DNA from: Alkalimonas sp.
GTDB lineage: Bacteria; Pseudomonadota; Gammaproteobacteria; Enterobacterales; Alteromonadaceae
Assembly (NCBI GenBank): GCA_022565655.1
Contig: JAIUMG010000066.1
Span: 1 to 12,443 of the forward strand
Length of the DNA stretch: 12,443 bases
Direction: 5' to 3'
Each line of letters begins with the position of its first letter. Position 1 is the stretch's first letter. The notes beneath the pieces are model-generated. The model ran no database searches and was not told where the DNA came from. It saw only the letters and a program-made list of their open reading frames with translations. A program made the position numbers and the translations under genes. Below, piece after piece: positions 7,389 to 12,443 of this stretch.

Positions 7389-8393
7389 ATGAAGTTTTTA
7401 GTCACAGGCGCGGCAGGCTTTATCGGTTTTTATGTCAGTCAGCGATTGCTTAAACTCGGCCACCACGTGGTTGGCGTCGATAATCTTAACGACTACTACC
7501 CGGTACAATTAAAGCAAGACCGTCTGGCTCAACTCACTCCACAGCCAAAATTTCAATTTATCCAGTTAGATATTGCCGATCGACAAGGCATGGCCGATTT
7601 ATTCCAGCAGCACAAATTTCAGCGGGTCATCCACCTGGCGGCTCAAGCCGGAGTGCGCTATTCGATTGAAAACCCCTTGGTATATGGCGAGAGCAATCTG
7701 ATGGGGATGTTGCATGTATTGGAAGGCTGTCGCAGCCAGCAGGTCGAGCATTTAGTGTATGCATCATCCAGCTCCGTGTACGGCATGAACACCAGCATGC
7801 CGTTTAGCACCGAAGACCGCGTCGACCATCCGGTATCACTATACGCAGCCACCAAAAAATCCAACGAGCTGATGGCGCACAGTTACAGCCATCTGTACCA
7901 GATCCCTACCACAGGGCTGCGATTTTTCACGGTTTATGGACCCTGGGGCCGGCCAGATATGGCAATGTTTTTATTTGCTGATGCTATTGCTAAAGGTAAA
8001 CCAATTAAGGTGTTTAATCAGGGTAAGATGCAGCGCGATTTCACCTACATCGATGATATTGTTGAAGGGGTACTACGAGTGCAGGCAGAGATCCCAACAG
8101 CCAACCCCGATTGGAACCACAGCAATGCTTCAGGCAGTTCAGCTCCCTACAAAATTTTTAATATTGGTAACAACCAACCGGTCGCGCTTATGGAGTTTAT
8201 TTCACATATTGAACAGGCCATGGGGAAAGAAGCCATCAAAGACTACCTGCCAATGCAGGCGGGGGATGTGCCTGCGACCTATGCCGATATCGATGATTTA
8301 ACACAAGCGGTAGGCTTTCAGCCATTAACACCTGTGGCTACCGGAGTGCAGCGTTTTGTCGAGTGGTATCAGAGTTATTACAAGAAAAGCTAA
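7389..8393 (+). CDS. UDP-glucuronate 4-epimerase family NAD-dependent epimerase
   Basis: This is a short-chain dehydrogenase/reductase-fold UDP-sugar epimerase of 334 residues, the usual length of bacterial UDP-glucuronate 4-epimerases (the GAE/LpsL/Cap1J type). The NAD-binding GAAGFIG is at 7-13, DNLNDYYPVQLKQDRL at 31-46 (typical of the GlcA 4-epimerase group), LAAQAGVRYSIENP at 83-96, ASSSSVYG at 125-132 with the catalytic serine, and the catalytic pair Y152/K156. TVYGPWGRPDMA and the RDFTYIDDIVEG segment further support the group. It would make UDP-GalA from UDP-GlcA in the cytoplasm. UDP-sugar specificity in this family is hard to read from sequence, so UDP-Glc/UDP-Gal or another uronate remains possible. 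Genes of this type are common in exosortase A polysaccharide loci. Confidence 0.88.
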   Translation: MKFLVTGAAGFIGFYVSQRLLKLGHHVVGVDNLNDYYPVQLKQDRLAQLTPQPKFQFIQLDIADRQGMADLFQQHKFQRVIHLAAQAGVRYSIENPLVYGESNLMGMLHVLEGCRSQQVEHLVYASSSSVYGMNTSMPFSTEDRVDHPVSLYAATKKSNELMAHSYSHLYQIPTTGLRFFTVYGPWGRPDMAMFLFADAIAKGKPIKVFNQGKMQRDFTYIDDIVEGVLRVQAEIPTANPDWNHSNASGSSAPYKIFNIGNNQPVALMEFISHIEQAMGKEAIKDYLPMQAGDVPATYADIDDLTQAVGFQPLTPVATGVQRFVEWYQSYYKKS

Positions 8394-8411
8394 CTCAAGT
8401 TTATTTGAGGG

Positions 8412-8439
8412 TTGCGAACTTACAAAAATCGCTTATTGT
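8412..8439 (+). promoter_or_regulatory. Candidate sigma-70 promoter before the deacetylase-family gene
   Basis: TTGCGA (8412-8417) and TATTGT (8434-8439) are 16 bp apart, with four of six matches each. This would give a short leader before the ATG at 8469. A small hairpin, CTCAA/TTGAG (8394-8409), without a T run precedes it. It could give the four downstream genes their own transcript. Confidence 0.3.
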
Positions 8440-8468
8440 AGTGGTCTTAAATTATTTAGAGATAGCCT

Positions 8469-9470
8469 ATGTTTACAGACGTTGTCCCTGTAAAACTCTG
8501 TGCTGAAACACCGCCTATTTTACTGGTTGTGATTGATACGGAAGAAGAGTTTGATTGGGGATTGCCACCGGATCGGCAGCAGGTATCCGTCAAACATCTG
8601 CTCCATGTGGAGCGAGTACAAAGCATTTTCGATGCTTATGGTATCGTCCCTTGCTATGCGGTTGATTACCCGGTTGCCAGCTCACAAGATTGCATTGAGT
8701 TGCTCCGCAGCTACAGCCAGGCGCAAAAATGTGAGATTGGGGCACACTTACAGCCTTGGGTAAACCCTCCACATGATGAAGTCTTAAGCTTTCATAATAT
8801 GTTCCCAGGTAATTTGCCTGTTGCGCTGGAAAAACAAAAACTTCAGTGTTTAACCGAAGCCATAACAAATGCCTTTGGTACAGCGCCAATTTCCTACAAA
8901 GCAGGCCGTTACGGCCTTGGCCCTAACTCTGCTCGCATACTTCATGAGTTGGGGTATAAGATTGATTTGTCGGTTAGCCCTTGCTTTAACCATAATGCCG
9001 AGGGGGGGCCGAATTTTCAGCACTTTGACAGCCAGCCATTCTTTTTTGGTCAGAACCCCATTCTGGAGATACCTTTAACCAGCGGTTTGGTCGGTTGGTC
9101 TGGTGCTATGAGACCTGCGTTATTTTCACTGGGACAGAAGTTTGCCCCTTTCAAAGCACAAGGCGCACTCTCGAAGTTGGGGGCAGTTGATCGTCTGGTG
9201 TTATCTCCCGAAGGGTATTCAGACAGCGAACATAAAAAAATTACGGAAACCTTACTCAAGCAGGGCTGTCGTTGTTTCACCTGGAGCTTTCACAGCCCGA
9301 GCATTGAGCCTGGCCATACACCCTACGTTAAAAATCAACGTGAGTTGGAACAATTTTTAGGCAGCTTCCAACGCTTTTTTGATTTTTTCTTTGGCGAGCT
9401 GCAAGGGCAAGCGATGTCACCCAGCCAGTTTCTGGCCCATATCCAGCAGCAACCCCAAGTGGCGGATTAA
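8469..9470 (+). CDS. Polysaccharide deacetylase family protein (WalW-like)
   Basis: A 333-residue protein without a signal peptide, resembling the divergent polysaccharide deacetylase (NodB-fold) group annotated as WalW-like. The first strand carries VVIDTEEEFDWG (20-31), in place of the usual TFDDG metal motif. CEIGAHLQPWVNPP (88-101) is the second metal region, with H93, and SYKAGRYGLGPNSARILHELGY (142-163) resembles the substrate-side arginine motif RAGRFG. The last third has SFHSPSIEPGHTPY, which gives the conserved late histidine. It may remove acetyl groups from a nascent polysaccharide or a precursor. The family's reaction has not been shown as far as I know, and the absence of the classic H-x3-H leaves activity open. 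The next gene begins 3 nt after its stop, so the two are probably translationally coupled. Confidence 0.75.
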   Translation: MFTDVVPVKLCAETPPILLVVIDTEEEFDWGLPPDRQQVSVKHLLHVERVQSIFDAYGIVPCYAVDYPVASSQDCIELLRSYSQAQKCEIGAHLQPWVNPPHDEVLSFHNMFPGNLPVALEKQKLQCLTEAITNAFGTAPISYKAGRYGLGPNSARILHELGYKIDLSVSPCFNHNAEGGPNFQHFDSQPFFFGQNPILEIPLTSGLVGWSGAMRPALFSLGQKFAPFKAQGALSKLGAVDRLVLSPEGYSDSEHKKITETLLKQGCRCFTWSFHSPSIEPGHTPYVKNQRELEQFLGSFQRFFDFFFGELQGQAMSPSQFLAHIQQQPQVAD

Positions 9471-9473
9471 GTC

Positions 9474-10571
9474 ATGCTGGCTGTTCGGCATTATTCGCTG
9501 CAAGATACAAGTGTGCTGAAAGCTTCCTGGAGCTCCTTATTGTCGAATGCCCAAGCAACCGTGTTCCAGTCCTGGCCCTGGATCGATGCATGGCTGTCGG
9601 TGATGAAGCCAGATGTGTTGGTAGTAGAGTGTAAGCGTGGGGAGCAGTTGGTAGGTCTTTGTTTGCTGACTCAAGCTCAGCAACAGCGATTTGGTTGGCC
9701 AATCAAAAGGCTTTACTTGCAGCAGACCGGGGTACCAGCGCAAGATCAAATTTGGGTGGAATACAATCAGCCATTGGTGCATCGGGTCCATGCAGAAGCT
9801 GCAATGGCCGCTCTGGTTCATTACATAAGCCACGAAATTTCGCCATGGCATGAATGGGTACTTTCAGGGGTGAAAACTGATCATCGCTATTATTATCAGC
9901 AACAAAAAGGCTTTTTTATCCGGCAGCAATGGTCGACCGCCTGCTATGGGGTTGATTTGCAACTATTGCGGCAACACAGAAAGCGCTATCTGGACTCACT
10001 CTCTGCCAATACCCGGTATCAGTTAAAGCGGTGCGAGAAAAAACTACAACAACGCGGCGATACACGACTGGAGCGGCCCAAAGATACCAGTGAAGCCCTG
10101 GCTTGGTTTCAGGAGATTGCCCCTTTGCATCGAGCCCGCTGGGAGCATACCCCTGAGGGCAGTGGCTTTAACAATGCGCAATTTTTGGCATTCCATCAAT
10201 ACCTGGTAGCTAATTACTGGCAGCCAGGCTTTGTCGATCTCATTGCGTTGATGGTGGGCGACAAACGACTTGCGTTATTTTATAATTTCCAACATCAAAA
10301 CGTGGTATATTTCTACCTGGCTGGTATCCATTTTGAGACGGATAATCAAATAAAGCCGGGACTGCTTGGGCACGCTCTCATGATACAGCAGTATATTGAT
10401 CAAGGTGCTGACTATTACGACTTTATGGGCGGCGATGCTCATTACAAAATGCGACTTGGGCAGCTTCACTCAAGCATAGAAGGTATCATTGTGCAGCGAA
10501 AATCTTTGGCAGCTTACCTGGAGCAAGGGGCCCGCAACCTAAAGCAACGGTTACTGGGCAACCATGGATGA
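9474..10571 (+). CDS. GNAT-fold acyltransferase, BioF2/CelD-like
   Basis: A 365-residue protein of the double-GNAT type often named CelD-like or BioF2-like acetyltransferase. An N-terminal half has FQSWPWIDAWL (31-41), then comes the typical linker LSANTRYQLKRCEKKLQQRG (176-195). The C-terminal GNAT half ends in GADYYDFMGGDAHYKMRLGQ (311-330), matching the family's YDF-x-G-x-x-x-YK signature. Relatives occur in polysaccharide clusters and are thought to acylate sugars or transfer aminoacyl groups, but no substrate can be read here. The ATG lies 3 nt after the deacetylase-family stop, and its 3' end overlaps an upstream ATG of the next gene. It is not the same subfamily as the following FemAB protein: the linker and C-terminal motifs differ. 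Confidence 0.75.
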   Translation: MLAVRHYSLQDTSVLKASWSSLLSNAQATVFQSWPWIDAWLSVMKPDVLVVECKRGEQLVGLCLLTQAQQQRFGWPIKRLYLQQTGVPAQDQIWVEYNQPLVHRVHAEAAMAALVHYISHEISPWHEWVLSGVKTDHRYYYQQQKGFFIRQQWSTACYGVDLQLLRQHRKRYLDSLSANTRYQLKRCEKKLQQRGDTRLERPKDTSEALAWFQEIAPLHRARWEHTPEGSGFNNAQFLAFHQYLVANYWQPGFVDLIALMVGDKRLALFYNFQHQNVVYFYLAGIHFETDNQIKPGLLGHALMIQQYIDQGADYYDFMGGDAHYKMRLGQLHSSIEGIIVQRKSLAAYLEQGARNLKQRLLGNHG

Positions 10572-10581
10572 AATACAAAAC

Positions 10582-10596
10582 AGGGAGTACAGTGTG
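10582..10596 (+). promoter_or_regulatory. Ribosome binding site favouring a GTG start
   Basis: AGGGAG (10582-10587) lies 6 nt before GTG (10594-10596), 10 codons inside the longest frame of the FemAB gene. No comparable site precedes the ATG at 10564, and recognisable family homology begins only after both candidates. Confidence 0.5.
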
Positions 10597-11679
10597 AGCA
10601 GCAGGCAAATGCAGAACCTTTCTCTGGTCATGGCACAATCCAGTGCCGATGACGCCAAAGCCGATGCCTATGTTGCGCGCTGTGATCATGCCAGTCCTTA
10701 TTTTTTAAGTGCCTGGCGAAAAGCCATTACCCAAGCCTATGGCCATGAGCGGGGTTGTGTGTTGGCCTACGACAGCAGTTGTGCAGCAGACAGATCGCAC
10801 TCCAAAGTCGTTGGCATTCTACCATTTAGTCGCTTTTATCGCCCTTTGGCTTCAACCCGTTTGATTTCCCAGCCATTTTGCGATTTTACTGGGCCTTTGG
10901 CACAAACCCCAGCTATTGCCGCTGAGTTGGTTCATTTTTTACAGTACAAAGAAGCTTTACCGCTCGAGCTACGTTATGGTCTGGCTGCCGAAATGGATAC
11001 CCCCAGCCAGAAAGTCCGTATGGTGACGGCCTTGCCTGATAGCGCCGAAACCCTGCTAGCCAGTTACAAACCCAAGCTGCGTAGTCAGATTAAAAAAGCT
11101 GAAAAAAATGGCCTGACTGCCGAAGTGCGCACTGACCTCGAAGCTGTAAGGCTGTTTTATCGGGTCTACAGCATCAACATGAAGCGCCTGGGATCACCAC
11201 CGCACAGCCTGGCCTGGTTCGAGGCCATTGTGCAGCATTACCCGCAAGGACAGGCGGTGATTGGCCTGGTTTGGTTTGAGCAACAAGTCGTAGGCGCTGG
11301 TTTGGTGCTGCTGCAAGGCCAGCAGGGCGTGATCCCCTGGGCCTCGACACTGGCCGATTTCAACCATCTGGCGCCCAACATGCTGCTGTACTGGACCTTG
11401 CAGGCCCATTTAGCCGATCACGGTGTGCGTTTTTTTGATATGGGACGCTCTACCCCCAACGAAGGCACCTACCGCTTTAAAAAGCAATGGGGCGCTGAAC
11501 CAGTACCGCTGGACTGGCAGTTGTTGCAGCCTCGGCAAAGTGGCATCACCCATTTACTGAGTACCGACGAAGCCGGGCCATCCCGGCTGCGTGCTCTGGC
11601 GGAGAAAAGCTGGCAAAAACTGCCGCTTGGGTTAGCCAATAGCCTGGGGTCTCGCATCCGCCGGTACATTGCCTTATGA
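10594..11679 (+). CDS. FemAB family PEP-CTERM system-associated protein
   Basis: A double-GNAT-fold protein matching the FemAB-like family restricted to PEP-CTERM/exosortase genomes. From the GTG at 10594 it has 361 residues. In codons counted from ATG 10564, visible motifs are SPYFLSAWRKAITQAYGH (44-61), VVGILPFSRF (82-91), the linker KLRSQIKKAEKNGLTAEVR (171-189), FYRVYSINMKRLGSP (198-212) and RFFDMGRSTPNEGTYRFKKQ (289-308), which is the family's C-terminal core. I prefer GTG 10594 because AGGGAG (10582-10587) sits 6 nt before it. The ATG at 10564 overlaps the previous gene by 8 bp but lacks such a site. True FemAB enzymes add amino acids from tRNA to peptidoglycan bridges; the PEP-CTERM members' substrate is unknown and may be a polysaccharide or a lipid-linked intermediate. 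Confidence 0.88.
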   Translation: MSSRQMQNLSLVMAQSSADDAKADAYVARCDHASPYFLSAWRKAITQAYGHERGCVLAYDSSCAADRSHSKVVGILPFSRFYRPLASTRLISQPFCDFTGPLAQTPAIAAELVHFLQYKEALPLELRYGLAAEMDTPSQKVRMVTALPDSAETLLASYKPKLRSQIKKAEKNGLTAEVRTDLEAVRLFYRVYSINMKRLGSPPHSLAWFEAIVQHYPQGQAVIGLVWFEQQVVGAGLVLLQGQQGVIPWASTLADFNHLAPNMLLYWTLQAHLADHGVRFFDMGRSTPNEGTYRFKKQWGAEPVPLDWQLLQPRQSGITHLLSTDEAGPSRLRALAEKSWQKLPLGLANSLGSRIRRYIAL

Positions 11680-11742
11680 TGGTTAAAGTTTGCCCAGTAA
11701 TGCTGTTGATTCGTTTCTGTTGTTGCCCGCAGGTGGTTGGCC

Positions 11743-12443
11743 ATGTCTAAGTTTGCATTAATTTTTTTGCTTGCCTATGCAGGTGGTCTTCTCGCTGTTT
11801 TTTTATACAATGGCGCGGCAGCCTTTTTCCTGTACCAAATTGTCTACATGCTCAACCCGGAAGGGCGTTGGTGGTCTGAGTTTATCCCGAGCTTGCGTTA
11901 TTCTTTTGTTACTTCCTTGCTAATGATTCTGGTGTTGGCAGCCAAGTACCGAGAGCTCAGCAAAATCAGTCCCTGGACCAAACAGCCAGTCTTTGCTTGG
12001 ATGCTGGTGTTCTTGATTATGCACTTCATTGCTTTTACTTATGCGTTGGATCCTGCCACGCACAGCCGCTTTACCGATTATTTTTGGCGACTGGTGGTGG
12101 TAATGTTCGTGGCGTATAAATTATTAAATACTGAGCGTTTACTTACTATTTCGATTTGGGTGTATTTATTAGGAGCCGCCTACGTCGGATATTATGGCCG
12201 AGCCATGGGGCGTGATAACAGTGGACGCTTACCCAGTATTGGTTTGGTAGATACAGGTTTCGACTCTAATGTTGCTTCATCAGCTTTAGTGCCAGCTGTA
12301 GTGTTGTTACTTTACTATGCTTGGCAGGGGAGCTGGAAAGTAAGGTGTGTAGTATTTGTTTGTAGTGCTTTTGTGGTCAATGTGCTGGTGCTCGCCAACA
12401 GCCGCGGTGCTTTTTTAGGGGTGTTAGTTGGTTGTGCATTGTT
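11743..12443 (+). CDS. Exosortase A-associated O-antigen-ligase-like membrane protein (3' partial)
   Basis: The first 233 residues of a multi-spanning inner-membrane protein that runs off the window. AGGTGG (11731-11736) is 6 nt before the ATG. Several hydrophobic segments are seen: about residues 5-33, 54-66, 82-97, 113-124, 134-148, 180-193 and 201-217. The N-terminal part with YQIVYMLNPEGRWW (31-44) and SLRYSF resembles the domain typical of the exosortase A-associated putative O-glycosylation ligases. ANSRGAFLGVL near the end is the start of the Wzy/WaaL-type ligase domain, where the SRG motif is conserved. Such proteins polymerise or transfer lipid-linked glycans on the periplasmic side. 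Whether this one polymerises the EPS or glycosylates proteins cannot be told. It lies 63 bp after the FemAB gene. Confidence 0.85.
   Translation, partial: MSKFALIFLLAYAGGLLAVFLYNGAAAFFLYQIVYMLNPEGRWWSEFIPSLRYSFVTSLLMILVLAAKYRELSKISPWTKQPVFAWMLVFLIMHFIAFTYALDPATHSRFTDYFWRLVVVMFVAYKLLNTERLLTISIWVYLLGAAYVGYYGRAMGRDNSGRLPSIGLVDTGFDSNVASSALVPAVVLLLYYAWQGSWKVRCVVFVCSAFVVNVLVLANSRGAFLGVLVGCAL

Noticed and set aside
7936..8301. 121-codon open frame on the plus strand inside the epimerase gene
   Set aside because: It is an alternative frame of the epimerase; the epimerase frame carries the conserved motifs and this one carries none.
9537..9851. 104-codon minus-strand open frame in the BioF2-like gene
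   Set aside because: It is antisense to a well-supported gene, with no ribosome binding site or family signature.
1..12443. CRISPR arrays, insertion sequences, tRNA or rRNA genes, and an ops/JUMPstart element
   Set aside because: No regularly spaced repeats, transposase motifs, structural RNA or GGCGGTAGCGTG-like element were seen in noncoding stretches.

Overview
The window reads as part of an exosortase A (XrtA/PEP-CTERM) exopolysaccharide locus from a gammaproteobacterium of moderate GC content. The organism call is an inference. It rests on WecB- and WecC-like proteins very close in motif content to the enterobacterial enzymes, combined with protein families found almost only in bacteria carrying the PEP-CTERM/exosortase protein-sorting system: the exosortase-associated acyltransferase, the PrsT-type TPR lipoprotein, the PEP-CTERM FemAB protein and the exosortase A-associated O-antigen-ligase-like protein. 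The exosortase itself, PEP-CTERM substrates and glycosyltransferases are not in this window and would be expected in the flanks.

Layout. Positions 1-1605 (+): two tandem, diverged copies of the LuxI/FeeM-like exosortase-associated acyltransferase, the first cut by the window edge, closed by a clear hairpin terminator. Positions 1629-5653 (-): a two-gene unit, wecC-like UDP-ManNAc dehydrogenase followed 23 bp later by a 918-residue PrsT-like TPR lipoprotein. Positions 5654-6022: a 369-bp divergent regulatory gap with a perfect 8-bp-arm dyad and larger hairpins. Positions 6023 to the end (+): wecB-like UDP-GlcNAc 2-epimerase, a UDP-glucuronate 4-epimerase-type enzyme, a WalW-like polysaccharide deacetylase family protein, a BioF2/CelD-like GNAT protein, the FemAB PEP-CTERM protein and the 5' part of the membrane ligase/polymerase. 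The two gaps inside the + series (235 and 75 bp) carry candidate promoters and repeats.

Working together. WecB and WecC would convert UDP-GlcNAc to UDP-ManNAc and then UDP-ManNAcA. The GAE-family epimerase would interconvert UDP-GlcA and UDP-GalA. The two sets therefore supply acidic sugars for a surface polysaccharide, which the deacetylase and acyl/aminoacyl-transferase-fold proteins may modify and the Wzy/WaaL-like protein may polymerise or ligate. PrsT, an outer-membrane-type TPR lipoprotein, probably serves export or assembly. The two acyltransferases may make an acylated small molecule or modify a component of the system; their product is unknown.

The system type is known. Less usual points are the tandem acyltransferase duplication, a probable non-canonical ATT start on its second copy, the divergent wecB/wecC arrangement with its dyad, and two adjacent overlapping FemAB/GNAT-fold genes.
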